Source: Gp6-AA40 sp035647075 (GTDB lineage Bacteria; Acidobacteriota; Vicinamibacteria; Vicinamibacterales; UBA2999). From it: DNA of 64,000 bases. Shown piece by piece: positions 50,783 through 62,732 of the stretch (position 1 is the stretch's first letter; each line of letters begins with the position of its first letter). A program made the translations under genes and the position numbers. Below the pieces are notes generated by a model. That model was not told the origin of the DNA. It saw nothing but the letters and a program-made list of their open reading frames with translations, and did no database searches. The stretch is from the NCBI GenBank assembly GCA_035647075.1, contig DASROF010000112.1, positions 1-64,000 of the forward strand. Reading direction: 5' to 3'.

Positions 50783-52117
50783 TTACGCGCCGAACAGACG
50801 ATCCTGGCCGGCTTGCACGCGCAGGTCGTCAGGACCGGGCTCGGTGTGCGCAAGTTGCTCGCCACTGGCTCCCACGACCGGTTCGATGAACTGGTGATAC
50901 GCGTCCTCGTACGCCCGCGACATCAGCTCTGTCAGGTCCTGCCGCCGATCGGATGCCGCATCGTACGCACCGCCCACATCGAACGGTCCAATCGGGTTGT
51001 GCGCGGGCGTAATGACATAGACGGAGTCAAACCGCAACCGCGCGATCTCCAGCGCGTCGCGAAGCGCGGCCGCTTCCGCGGTCACGTGAAAGTCGCCAAG
51101 GCGGCCGCGTGGATCCATCTGTGGAACGCGCAGCATGTGCGGGGCCGGCACGGGCGCTACTGCGCTGACCACGATGACTTGCGTCGCGCCAGCAGCGGCA
51201 ACTTCCTCGAGCAACCGGTTCACGGACGCAGCGCGATCGCACATACGGTGCGTCTCGCCGCGCCAGAAGCTGTCGGCCGTGTAGCTCACCAGCGTCGGCT
51301 CCGCGATGACGGGTGGTGTCAGCGCACCTGCAAGGATGTCGATCGCGTGCTCGCGCCCAACCCCGGTCAGGTCGAGCACTTCCGCGTGCCGATTGCGGCC
51401 CGGGCGGGGAGCCATGAACTCCGCCCGGTACGGGTCGCGTAGCAACGCCGCCACCACATCCTGCCGGGCGTCAAGATCCGTGGCGACCAGGAGCAGCTCC
51501 GCGAAGCCAGGCTGTCCAAGGTTTTCTGCCAGCACCTCGGTGTACCGACGGCCGAGCGCGGCCCGTGCCGGTTGGGTTACCGGCGCAGCCCCGCGAATGA
51601 GGTCCCAGATCGCGCTGCTGAATAGCGCTCGCGCCGTTTCGGCATCGATGGGCGCCCCGAACAGACGCCACCACCAGCGGCCCGATCCACGCCGGGCCAT
51701 CGACGCGTGACGCCAGACGGTCAGCCCGCAGATGCCTGCCGACAGCAGGATGAGAGTCAGCAGCGTCGCGGACCACCAGAAGGGCACGATCCACCCGGAT
51801 GCCACCGCGACCATCGTGACGAGGAGCAGGAGCGCAAAGCCGGCGCCCATGACCGGCGGCGCCATCGCGCTCCTTTTCCACCCATACAGCGATGCCACGC
51901 GCGGCGACCGCCAGACGCCCGTCTCCTCCCACAGTCGTGCGCTGCCGCCAATGGCCACCAGCGCGGCGCCTGCAGCGCCCACACCCTGCCCGGCGACCAG
52001 GTCGATCTTCACCCCCGCCTCGTGCAGGGCGCGAAGGACTCCTGCGTGATAGACGCCGTGCGCACCGGTCCCGCACAGGATCAAGGCGGTGCGGCGTTCC
52101 GGTGAGTACGGGCTCAC
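50783..52117 (-). CDS. patatin-like membrane protein without the catalytic serine
   Basis: A 444-residue protein that begins like a patatin phospholipase (LILCGTGAHGVYHAGVLRAL, then KIDLVAGQGVGAAGAALVAI). The glycine-rich oxyanion loop is GTGAHG, and the nucleophile elbow G-x-S-x-G reads G-Q-G-V-G, so the Ser is Gly. No D-G-G/A dyad motif follows. Two hydrophobic helices (about 88-140) suggest a membrane anchor in the middle. The rest is a conserved alpha/beta region with VIVVSAVAPVPAP. It overlaps greA by 4 bases (ATGA). Probably a non-catalytic patatin relative with a regulatory or scaffold role. Confidence 0.75.
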   Translation of the reverse strand: MSPYSPERRTALILCGTGAHGVYHAGVLRALHEAGVKIDLVAGQGVGAAGAALVAIGGSARLWEETGVWRSPRVASLYGWKRSAMAPPVMGAGFALLLLVTMVAVASGWIVPFWWSATLLTLILLSAGICGLTVWRHASMARRGSGRWWWRLFGAPIDAETARALFSSAIWDLIRGAAPVTQPARAALGRRYTEVLAENLGQPGFAELLLVATDLDARQDVVAALLRDPYRAEFMAPRPGRNRHAEVLDLTGVGREHAIDILAGALTPPVIAEPTLVSYTADSFWRGETHRMCDRAASVNRLLEEVAAAGATQVIVVSAVAPVPAPHMLRVPQMDPRGRLGDFHVTAEAAALRDALEIARLRFDSVYVITPAHNPIGPFDVGGAYDAASDRRQDLTELMSRAYEDAYHQFIEPVVGASGEQLAHTEPGPDDLRVQAGQDRLFGA

Positions 52118-52581
52118 GCTTCGTCGTGGATGGTGAGGACTTTGATGAGCTCGAACGTGCGGACGCCGTTCGGTGTGGTCACCTTCACCTCATCGCCTTC
52201 CTCTTTGTTGAGGATGGCGCGGCCGATCGGCGACGAGGTAGAAATCATTCCTTTATCGAAATCGGACTCCTCCGGCATGACGAGCTGGTAAATCACGGTG
52301 TCGCCGTTGCCGGCGCGAAGATGCACGGTGGAACCGAAGCCGGCTCGATCGTGAGGAATGCGATCGAGGTTGATCATCGAGATCTCGCCGACGCGCTTTT
52401 TCAACATGGCGATGCGGGCGTTGACGATCTCCTGTCGCTCCTTCGCCGCCTTGTACTCCGCGTTCTCGCGCAGGTCGCCAAGCTCGCGCGCGCGCTGGAT
52501 CTCCTTCGGCAACTCCACCTTCAGCTCGCGCTCGAGCGCGGCAATCTCGTCATTGAAACGCTTCAGGATCCGATCCTTCAT
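52114..52581 (-). CDS. greA: transcription elongation factor GreA
   Basis: A 155-residue protein: an N-terminal coiled coil (about 5-75, with ARELGDLRENAEYKAAKERQ containing the acidic tip) and a C-terminal FKBP-like domain (TVHLRAGNGDTVIYQLVMPE, ISTSSPIGRAILNKEEGDEV, VTTPNGVRTFELIKV). It rescues backtracked RNA polymerase by stimulating transcript cleavage. The start is fixed by homology of the coiled-coil N-terminus. The gene frame stays open upstream but overlaps the divergent methyltransferase there. Confidence 0.96.
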   Translation of the reverse strand: MKDRILKRFNDEIAALERELKVELPKEIQRARELGDLRENAEYKAAKERQEIVNARIAMLKKRVGEISMINLDRIPHDRAGFGSTVHLRAGNGDTVIYQLVMPEESDFDKGMISTSSPIGRAILNKEEGDEVKVTTPNGVRTFELIKVLTIHDEA

Positions 52582-52595
52582 CTCGGAACCGACTG

Positions 52596-52602
52596 TAACA
52601 TA
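52596..52602. promoter_or_regulatory. symmetric bidirectional -10 element between greA and the RNA methyltransferase gene
   Basis: TAACATA gives TAACAT on the plus strand (11 nt before the GTG at 52613) and TATGTT on the minus strand (15 nt before the greA ATG). The same heptamer, in the other orientation, sits between the rpiB-like gene and hpt. Confidence 0.45.
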
Positions 52603-52612
52603 GCCAACCAGC

Positions 52613-53416
52613 GTGAAGTCCATTTCCAGCCGCCAGAATCCACTCGTTCGCACGTTCCGCGCACTGGCTGATGACCCGGACCCGACCGGCGAGCGGGTGC
52701 TGCTCGACGGGGCGCACCTCGTGCGTGACGCACATTCCGCCGGCGCGGCGTTCGAAGTGCTCGTCATTGCTGCGTCGCAGCTCGACACGCAGTCGGAGGA
52801 AGAACAGATCGCGCGGGCACTCGAGGCCGACTCCGTTGAAGTGATCGCGGCACATGACAAGGTCTTTGCCGCGTTGAGCCCCGTGAAGTCGCCATCGGGA
52901 ATTGCTGCGATTGCTCGGCGCAAGGTGACGACGCCAGCCATGATCTGCGCGCACCCACGCGCCTTCGTGCTGGTCATCGTCGATGTGCAGGATCCGGGGA
53001 ACGTTGGCGCATTGATTCGCGCGGCTGAGGCGGGAGGGGCCACAGGTGCGTTCGTCTGCGGCACCTCGGCGAGTCCGTTCTCCTGGAAAGGGCTCCGTGG
53101 CAGCATGGGCAGCGCCTTGCGTCTGCCGATCGTGGCCGGCATGACCGCGGAGGCCGTCATGACCTGCATGACGGAGGCAAGCGTGCGGATGATCGCCACG
53201 GTGCCGCGCGGCGGCGAAACACCGGAGGAGATCGACTGGCACGGACCGGTCGGACTCCTTGTCGGTGGCGAGGGCCCCGGACTCAGTGACGATGTCATTG
53301 CGCGGTGCAACGCGAGAGTGACGATCCCGATGGCGTCCAGCGTCGAATCGCTTAACGTCGCCGTCGCAGGGGGAATCCTGATTTACGCGGCGCGCCGCCA
53401 CCGGGTGAATCCGTGA
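52613..53416 (+). CDS. SpoU/TrmH-family RNA 2'-O-methyltransferase
   Basis: A 267-residue protein starting at GTG, with an N-terminal L30e-like substrate-binding domain (about 1-105) and a C-terminal SPOUT knot. The three SpoU motifs are visible: DVQDPGNVGALIRAAEAGG (motif 1 with conserved Asn and Arg), LLVGGEGPGLSDDV (motif 2) and IPMASSVESLNVAVAGGILIY (motif 3, in part). It methylates rRNA or tRNA ribose; the exact target is not clear. It overlaps rarA by 4 bases. Confidence 0.93.
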   Translation: MKSISSRQNPLVRTFRALADDPDPTGERVLLDGAHLVRDAHSAGAAFEVLVIAASQLDTQSEEEQIARALEADSVEVIAAHDKVFAALSPVKSPSGIAAIARRKVTTPAMICAHPRAFVLVIVDVQDPGNVGALIRAAEAGGATGAFVCGTSASPFSWKGLRGSMGSALRLPIVAGMTAEAVMTCMTEASVRMIATVPRGGETPEEIDWHGPVGLLVGGEGPGLSDDVIARCNARVTIPMASSVESLNVAVAGGILIYAARRHRVNP

Positions 53417-54795
53417 GCAACGGTCTATTTGATCCGCCTCCACCACAAGGGGGCTCCGGTGCGGCAAGCTCGGCGAATGCCCCGGGGACGCCGCTGGCCG
53501 AACGGATGCGGCCGCGTACGCTCGACGAAGTCGTCGGCCAGGAAGCGATCCTCGCCCCGGGCAAACCCTTGCGCGAGGCGATCGAACGAGACCTCCTTCA
53601 GTCACTCATCCTGTGGGGACCGCCAGGCACGGGCAAGACCACGCTGGCGCGCGTGATTGCAGAGATCACCCAGGCGCATTTCGTCCCGTTCAGCGCCGTG
53701 CTCGCCGGCATCAAGGAAATCAAGGACGTCATGGCCGCGGCGCAGGATCGCCGCCGCCGTATGGGCCGGCGGACGATCGTCTTCGTCGACGAAATCCACC
53801 GATTCAACAAGGCGCAGCAGGACGCCTTCCTGCCACGTGTCGAGGCTGGCGACATCGTCCTGATCGGCGCGACCACTGAAAACCCGTCCTTCGAGGTTAA
53901 CGCGGCGCTGCTGTCACGCTCGAAAGTGTTCGTTCTCCAACTGCTTGGCGTCGAGGCGATCGAGACCATCCTCCGACGTGCACTCGCGGATCGCGAGCGC
54001 GGGCTCGGTGCGACGGAGGTCAACGTGTCCGCCGACGCGATCGCCGCGATTGCGCGGTTCGCGAACGGTGATGCTCGCGCCGCCCTCAACCTGCTCGAGT
54101 TCTCGGTCGCTGCGGCGCCCATGGATCCGGCCACCTGTGTGCGACAACTGGATCTGCCGCAGCTGGAACACTCGATCCAGCGCCGCGCGTTGCTCTATGA
54201 CAAAGGTGGCGAAGAGCACTACAACCTGATTTCGGCGCTGCACAAATCGATGCGCAACAGCGACCCGGATGCCGCCGTCTACTGGGTGGCGCGGATGCTG
54301 GAAGCCGGCGAAGATCCGCTCTACGTGGCGCGCCGGCTCGTGCGGTTTGCCTCAGAAGACATCGGCAACGCCGATCCGCAGGCACTCGTGGTTGCGGTCG
54401 CAGCCAAGGACGCGACGCACTTCATCGGCATGCCCGAGGGGAATACGGCCCTTGCCCAGGCGGCGATCTACCTGGCCACCGCGCCGAAGAGCAATGCTGT
54501 GTACACGGCCTATGGCGCCGCGGCGGCGGATGCGCACACGCAGGCGGCGGACCCTGTTCCGCTGCATCTTCGCAATGCGCCCACGAAGTTGATGAAGGAG
54601 CTCGACTACGGCAGGGGCTATCAGTACGCGCACAACGAGCGCGATGCCATAGCCGGCATGGACTGTCTTCCGGAATCGCTTGCCGGGCGCAAGTATTACC
54701 AGCCGACGGACCGCGGGTTCGAAAAAGAGATCAAGCGACGGCTCGAGGGCTGGGACAAGATCAAAGAAGAACGAAAGAAGGAGAACGATCGATGA
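53413..54795 (+). CDS. rarA: replication-associated recombination protein A
   Basis: A 460-residue AAA+ clamp-loader-like ATPase (MgsA/RarA). The sequence shows Walker A GPPGTGKTTLARVI, Walker B FVDEIHRFNKAQQDAFLP and sensor 1 IGATTENPSFEVNAALLSR. Family-specific C-terminal segments include SALHKSMRNSDPDAAVYWVA and RRLVRFASEDIGNADPQAL. It acts at stalled forks and single-strand gaps. The GTG start overlaps the methyltransferase stop, and its own stop overlaps the next hydrolase by 4 bases, so three unrelated genes are in one transcript. Confidence 0.95.
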   Translation: MSNGLFDPPPPQGGSGAASSANAPGTPLAERMRPRTLDEVVGQEAILAPGKPLREAIERDLLQSLILWGPPGTGKTTLARVIAEITQAHFVPFSAVLAGIKEIKDVMAAAQDRRRRMGRRTIVFVDEIHRFNKAQQDAFLPRVEAGDIVLIGATTENPSFEVNAALLSRSKVFVLQLLGVEAIETILRRALADRERGLGATEVNVSADAIAAIARFANGDARAALNLLEFSVAAAPMDPATCVRQLDLPQLEHSIQRRALLYDKGGEEHYNLISALHKSMRNSDPDAAVYWVARMLEAGEDPLYVARRLVRFASEDIGNADPQALVVAVAAKDATHFIGMPEGNTALAQAAIYLATAPKSNAVYTAYGAAAADAHTQAADPVPLHLRNAPTKLMKELDYGRGYQYAHNERDAIAGMDCLPESLAGRKYYQPTDRGFEKEIKRRLEGWDKIKEERKKENDR

Positions 54796-56012
54796 TTCGC
54801 ATTCGTGTGTTCGCTTCAGTGATGCTGCTGGCGCTGACCTGCCCGCTGGCAGCCCAGACCCCGCAAAAGAAGTTCATGGCGGCGCCAGTCACCATCGAAG
54901 ATCAGGGAAGCTTCTTTATCGGCGGCATCACCAAGGTCTCCGAGTTCGCCACGGTACCGTTCGCGCCTCCCGGCCAGACTCCACCCGCTCCGGTGCCGCA
55001 GCAGATCACCATCGGCCAGATGTACGTTCAGTTTCAGATCCCGCTGCAGAAATCAGGCCCCGGATGGCCGGTGATCATGGTGCACGGCTCCACGCACACG
55101 GGCGCGGCGCTCGAGTCCACACCTGACGGCCGCGAAGGCTGGTATCCCTATTTCGTCCGCAAAGGCGTCTCCACCTATGTCGTCGATCAGTCCGGACGCG
55201 GGCGGTCGGGATTCGATCAATCCGTGTTGCAGGAAGCGGAAGCGAAGTTGCTCGCCGGCGACACGAAGACAGCCGCGGAGCTGATCCCGAACTTCGGACG
55301 CATCACCGATAACGGGGCCTGGCAGGCCTGGTTCGGACATCTCCTGCCGGCCGGATCGAATATCACGAATGGAACGCTGGTCCCTCACGGAGACCCGCGT
55401 GACCCGGAGAAACCGACAGACGGCCGCCCGCACGTCGCGCCGAAATTTCCGCTCGCGTCTGTTGCCGAGTATTACAAGCAACTGGTACCGAATGCCGAGG
55501 TGACGCTGCCGGGCTCGACATGCCCAACGTGCAATCCGCAGGCGCTCTCGCCCGCCAACACCTGGACGCCGCAGGGTCTCGCACTTCTTGTTGAGCGTCT
55601 CGGCGGCGCGATCGTCGCCACGCACTCGCAATCCGGAATCATGGGGCATCACCTGGTGCGAATCCTGAAGGAGCACGGCAACCTGCACCTGCTCAAAGGG
55701 CTCATCACCATCGAAGGTGGCTGCTCGCTCCCGCAGAGCGGGCTGACCGCTGCCGATTTCGATGCGATTCCTTACCTGGCGCTGAAAGGCGACTACACGG
55801 CGACCAGCGCGCAGTGCCAGGAGACGGTGGATGCGATCAACAAGCGGCGCGCGGAGAAACAGGGCTCAGCGCGCGCCGAATACGTGAAGCTGGACGAGAT
55901 GGGTATCCTCGGTGTCACGCACATGATGATGCTCGACTCGAACAGCAACCAGATCGCCGATCTGATGCTCGACTGGGTGAAGAAGAACGTGCTGCCGGCT
56001 CGGAAGCGCTAG
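54792..56012 (+). CDS. exported alpha/beta hydrolase (esterase-like)
   Basis: A 406-residue protein with a signal peptide (FASVMLLALTCPLAAQ). The fold is alpha/beta hydrolase: VIMVHGSTHTGAALEST, VVDQSGRGRSGFDQ, nucleophile elbow ATHSQSGIMGHH (Ser in HSQSG), and a late VTHMMMLDSN with the probable catalytic His. Substrate unknown; this subgroup of large secreted hydrolases is frequent in soil bacteria. Two Cys (CPTC) near residue 243 may form a disulfide. Confidence 0.85.
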   Translation: MIRIRVFASVMLLALTCPLAAQTPQKKFMAAPVTIEDQGSFFIGGITKVSEFATVPFAPPGQTPPAPVPQQITIGQMYVQFQIPLQKSGPGWPVIMVHGSTHTGAALESTPDGREGWYPYFVRKGVSTYVVDQSGRGRSGFDQSVLQEAEAKLLAGDTKTAAELIPNFGRITDNGAWQAWFGHLLPAGSNITNGTLVPHGDPRDPEKPTDGRPHVAPKFPLASVAEYYKQLVPNAEVTLPGSTCPTCNPQALSPANTWTPQGLALLVERLGGAIVATHSQSGIMGHHLVRILKEHGNLHLLKGLITIEGGCSLPQSGLTAADFDAIPYLALKGDYTATSAQCQETVDAINKRRAEKQGSARAEYVKLDEMGILGVTHMMMLDSNSNQIADLMLDWVKKNVLPARKR

Positions 56013-56031
56013 CCTGGGCAAACGCGGCAGA

Positions 56032-56051
56032 GGCCGACCGTCAGGTCGGCC
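56032..56051. terminator. bidirectional terminator hairpin
   Basis: GGCCGACC (56032-56039), loop GTCA, GGTCGGCC (56044-56051), then CTCTCTTAT on the plus strand. It lies in the 44-bp gap between two convergent genes and would end both transcripts. Confidence 0.75.
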
Positions 56052-56056
56052 CTCTC

Positions 56057-56998
56057 TTATCCGATTGTCGCGGGCGTGGCTTCGTCGGCCGGCTGATGCG
56101 TCAGCCCCGGAACTTTGCGGAACATTTCTGGACGGATCGGCAGGATGAACGAGAAGCGGTAATCACCCTGCATCCGGCCGATCGGAATGCCGACGAGGCT
56201 GCCGTCCTGATTCAGCACGCCGCCGCCCGACACGCCGGGATGGCCATCGGTCAGGCAGGTCACGAGTCCGTTCGTCGTACGCTGGCCGACGTAGCCCGTG
56301 CTCAGGATGATGCCCTTCGAATAGTCGTTACCGAGACGGAAGATCGGCTCGGCAAAGTCGTAGGCGTAGCTCGTGTCGATGTGCAGCGCCGGCAGGTCGA
56401 GCTCCTGGTTCACCTTGATGATCGCCCAGTCCCCCGGGTGCACCTCGACGTTGGCGTTGCCGGTATCAACGATCCGCGCGTTGAGGTCCTGCCCCTTGTA
56501 GCGCACCTTGATCGCGGTGATCCGCCGCGCGTCGCGCCCTTCGGCGGGCTCGTCGAGGGCGATGACACCGTGCTTCACGGTGATGAAGTAGCCGCCGCCG
56601 AGATAGCCAGCCGTCCCGTAGTTGGTCTTCCCGAAGTTGTCGTACGCGTTCAACTCGACGAAGCTCTCTTTGCGATCGCGGAGGAGGCGAACCGGAAAGA
56701 GACCCATCTCGCTCTGCAGCTGCCTCTTGATCTCGTCGACCATCGCGCTCTGCGCGGTTCCGGCCGCGGCGACGACAGCAGGCTTGCCCTGACCCTTGGT
56801 CCCCGACACCAGCGGCACACCACCGCGCATTTCGACGATGCTGCGCGCCATTTCGTCGCGGAGGGCCGTCAGACGCGCATCGTTGGCGGCCAGCTGCTGC
56901 GCCATCTGCCGCTGGGTCACCCAGCCGCCAAAGCTGAATGCGAGTGAGGCCAGAGAGAAGGTCAGGCCGACATAAAGAACAGAGCGGCGGATAGACAA
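56057..56998 (-). CDS. membrane-anchored trypsin-like serine protease
   Basis: A TTG start at 56998 is proposed because a Shine-Dalgarno-like GGGAGT lies 7 nt upstream. The next in-frame option, a TTG at 57031, has none. The 313-residue product has one N-terminal membrane helix (VLYVGLTFSLASLAFSFGGW), a coiled-coil linker, then a trypsin fold with His in FITVKHGVI, Asp in HPGDWAIIKVN and Ser in GHPGVSGGGVLNQDG. The catalytic triad appears complete. No PDZ domain is attached. A periplasmic role is expected. Confidence 0.82.
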   Translation of the reverse strand: MSIRRSVLYVGLTFSLASLAFSFGGWVTQRQMAQQLAANDARLTALRDEMARSIVEMRGGVPLVSGTKGQGKPAVVAAAGTAQSAMVDEIKRQLQSEMGLFPVRLLRDRKESFVELNAYDNFGKTNYGTAGYLGGGYFITVKHGVIALDEPAEGRDARRITAIKVRYKGQDLNARIVDTGNANVEVHPGDWAIIKVNQELDLPALHIDTSYAYDFAEPIFRLGNDYSKGIILSTGYVGQRTTNGLVTCLTDGHPGVSGGGVLNQDGSLVGIPIGRMQGDYRFSFILPIRPEMFRKVPGLTHQPADEATPATIG

Positions 56999-57186
56999 TT
57001 GACTACTCCCGGAGCGACACCTTCGGCCCAACCTCGGGCGTTATCGGCGCGCACGAGTCCTTCCATCGGGAACGGACCAGCTAAGTTGTTAGATTACAGA
57101 AACTTACGAGCGCTCTTAAGGTAGCGCGACAGTGGCGCTCTGTCAAATTGTGCCTTGCACCACCGCTTACGGCAGGGGCACGCGGC

Positions 57187-58977
57187 TCAAATCCGCTGGA
57201 AGTTCTTCTCCACTTCGCGGCGGGTCAGACGAAGCATCACGGGCCGTCCGTGTGGGCAGATCGTTGAGTAGGCCGTTCGCCGAAGCTCGTCGAGGATGTG
57301 CGCCATCTTCTCCGCTGTAAGCGGATAGTTCGCCTTCACCGCCGCATGGCACGCCATCGTCGCCGCGATCTTCTTGATCGCTTCTTCAACTCGCGAGCCG
57401 CGGTCCAGCCCTTCGAGATCGTCGGCGAGCGTCCGGAGCGTCGCGTCGCAGTCTTCTGACCGAAGCACCGCCGGGTAGGCGGACACGCGGATGGTATCGC
57501 CGCCGAACTCCTCGATTTCGAATCCGAGGCGCTCCAGGTCTGCGCCGTGCGCCAGCAGCGCCTGTCGACCGCTCGGAGGAAGGTTCACGAGCAGCGGTTC
57601 AAGCAGACGCTGACTCTCGAGCCGTCCTGCGGTCAGTCGCTCCGTGATTCGCTCGAACAGTACGCGCTCGTGGGCAACATGCTGGTCGATGATCGCAATG
57701 CCCTCTTCGTCAACCGCGATGATGAACGTGTCGCGGAATTGCCCGAGAGGCATCATCGGGCGGATCGTCATTGCACCCGCACCAGGCGCGAGAGGTTCGA
57801 TCGCACCGTCGTTCTCTGGTGTGTTCGGTGCCACGCGTGCAATTGCACCGTCGCTCCCGCGCGCGCTCGCACCCTCGCGCGGAGGCGCGACTGCCCATCG
57901 ACTTGGGAACGTCGTTCCGTAACTCGCTGGCAGCGGCAGCGTTGTCGGCTGTGGAGCGCCGACGGATGGCGCCTGCAGTATCAGCTCGGGTGCCGGCCCG
58001 CGCCCGAGTGCGTCTCCGAGCGTCCGCCGGATCACCTCGTGCACGAACGACTGGTCGCGGAACCTGACCTCCGCCTTGGTCGGATGCACGTTGACGTCGA
58101 GCGCGTCGAACGGCATCTCGATGAACAGGTGCACCTCCGGACTTCGTTCCTTAATCGACGCGACGCTGTAGGAATCGATGATGGCGTGCGCGATTGTCCG
58201 GTCCTTGACGATACGGCGGTTGACGAAGACGTTCTGGGGACCGCGTGTCGGCCCCTGCTCTGCAAGCGCCGCGATGTATCCCGTGACCGTGACGTCGCCG
58301 CGATCGCGACGAACCTCGATCAGGTCCGGCCGCTCGCCATATAGCTGATAGAGGCGATCGCGTAGCCCCGCAACCGGAGGGCATTGGAGAACCTTCCGCC
58401 CGGAGTTCGTCAGCGTGAATCCGATTTCCGGATAGCAGAGCGCGAGCTGCGTCACGACGCGCGACACCTGCGCCGACTCCGCTCCGTCGGACTTCAGGAA
58501 CTTGCGCCTCGCCGGCAGGTTGTAGAACAGGTCGGCGACTTCGATCGACGTGCCTTCGGGCATTCCCGTCTCGGCGACAGACGCCACGGCACCGCCGTTG
58601 ACGCGAATCTCAGTCCCCGAGGCCGTGCCGCGTGCCCGGCTTCTCAACACAAAATGCGAAACAGAGGCGATACTCGGAAGGGCCTCTCCTCGGAACCCGA
58701 GCGTCGCGATCCGTTCGAGGTCGTCGGCGCGGCGGATCTTGCTCGTCGCGTGGCGCTCAATGGCCAGACGCGCGTCTTCCGGATCCATCCCTTCCCCATC
58801 GTCTTCGACACGAATCAGCTTCTTACCGCCGAATTCGACGGTGATGGTCAGCCGCTTCGCGCCGGCGTCGATCGAGTTTTCGACGAGCTCCTTGATGACC
58901 GACGCCGGACGCTCCACCACTTCGCCTGCGGCGATCTGATTAGCAAGATCTGACGGCAGCCGGTGAATCTTCCCCAT
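57187..58977 (-). CDS. mutL: DNA mismatch repair protein MutL
   Basis: A 596-residue GHKL ATPase with N-terminal motifs VVERPASVIKELVENSIDAG, DDGEGM and TLGFRGEALPSIASV. A variable linker (about 345-420) leads to the C-terminal dimerisation domain. The metal-endonuclease motif DQHAx2Ex4E is present as DQHVAHERVLFE, together with the ACHAAVKAN and CPHGRPV motifs, so this MutL should nick DNA itself and no MutH is expected. mutS is not in the window. It is 4 bp downstream of corA. Confidence 0.96.
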   Translation of the reverse strand: MGKIHRLPSDLANQIAAGEVVERPASVIKELVENSIDAGAKRLTITVEFGGKKLIRVEDDGEGMDPEDARLAIERHATSKIRRADDLERIATLGFRGEALPSIASVSHFVLRSRARGTASGTEIRVNGGAVASVAETGMPEGTSIEVADLFYNLPARRKFLKSDGAESAQVSRVVTQLALCYPEIGFTLTNSGRKVLQCPPVAGLRDRLYQLYGERPDLIEVRRDRGDVTVTGYIAALAEQGPTRGPQNVFVNRRIVKDRTIAHAIIDSYSVASIKERSPEVHLFIEMPFDALDVNVHPTKAEVRFRDQSFVHEVIRRTLGDALGRGPAPELILQAPSVGAPQPTTLPLPASYGTTFPSRWAVAPPREGASARGSDGAIARVAPNTPENDGAIEPLAPGAGAMTIRPMMPLGQFRDTFIIAVDEEGIAIIDQHVAHERVLFERITERLTAGRLESQRLLEPLLVNLPPSGRQALLAHGADLERLGFEIEEFGGDTIRVSAYPAVLRSEDCDATLRTLADDLEGLDRGSRVEEAIKKIAATMACHAAVKANYPLTAEKMAHILDELRRTAYSTICPHGRPVMLRLTRREVEKNFQRI

Positions 58978-58981
58978 CGGC

Positions 58982-59940
58982 TCAGATCCACTTCAGGCGG
59001 CGGAAGACGACGAGCATCGCCACGATGACGGCGATCATCACGGCAGACAGCCACCAGAACTGCACATCCGGGCCGCCTGGAAAGTGCGGGATTGTGATGT
59101 TCATGCCCCACATCCCGGTCAGCACCGTGAGCGGCAGGAAGATCGTCGACATGACCGTGAGAACCTTCATCACCTGGTTGAGCCGGTTTGATACGGTGGC
59201 AAGGTTGATCTCGAGGATGCCCGTGACCCGGTCCTGGAACAGGATCGCCTCGTCGGCGTACCTGGCCATGTGGTCGTAGACGTCGCGGAAGCGGAACGCC
59301 ATCTCATCGGAGATCGCGGGGAACTCGCGCCGGGCCAACCGGCCCATGACGTCGCGCTGCGGCATGATCACGCGGCGCAACTGGCCCAGTTCGCGCTTCA
59401 GCCTGATGACTTGCCGTACGATGTGCTCGCGTCCGCTGAAGGCGACCTCCTCGAGCTTGTCGAGACGATTCTCCAGCGCTTCGAGCGCCGGACGGTAGTT
59501 GTCGACCATCGCGTCGACAATCCGGTGCAGCAACGCCACGGGCCCCTCGCTCAGGATGCGCTCGTGCTGATCGCACAGCTCGCGCAAGCGCCCGATGCTC
59601 CGCGACTCTCCGTCGTGGATGGTCACCAGGTAGTTCCGCCCGAGGAAGAAGTCGACGTCCCGCGTGGCGAACTGGGTCTTCCCTTTGCTCACGTCGATGC
59701 CATGAAGGACCAGGTACAGATATCCCGGATACGGCTCGACCTTGGGGTACTGCAGCGAGCTGCGGGCATCGTCAACCGCCAGCGGATGAAACCCGAAGAC
59801 GTCACTCAAAATCCGGAATTCGTCGTCGGTCGGCGCCGCCAGGTCCATCCATAGCGTCACCGGGGACGAGGGGTCGAGCCATTCGCGCTCGACCTTCTCT
59901 GCCGGTCGGGTGACGCCGTTCTGGTGCGCGTAGATCGTGA

Positions 59941-59944
<4 letters not shown>
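58982..59944 (-). CDS. corA: CorA-family magnesium/divalent cation transporter
   Basis: A 320-residue protein that ends with two membrane helices and the GMN selectivity motif (TGMWGMNITIP). The cytoplasmic N-terminal domain has the long stalk helix (LEALENRLDKLEEVAF). The proposed start is a CTG at 59944, because the family N-terminus then begins correctly (MITIYAHQNGVTR) right at the ppdK stop (CTGA overlap), with AAAGG 6 nt upstream. The only ATG is at 60016 and would add 24 atypical residues inside ppdK. Confidence 0.9.
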
Positions 59945-62706
<2,762 letters not shown>

Positions 62707-62732
62707 CGTCTCCCCTAAGTGCTTCCGCGACT

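Noticed and set aside
52582..53310. Upstream extension of the greA frame to 398 codons
   Set aside because: The extra 243 codons are Ser/Thr/Ala-rich and antisense to the SpoU methyltransferase; GreA homology begins at 52581.
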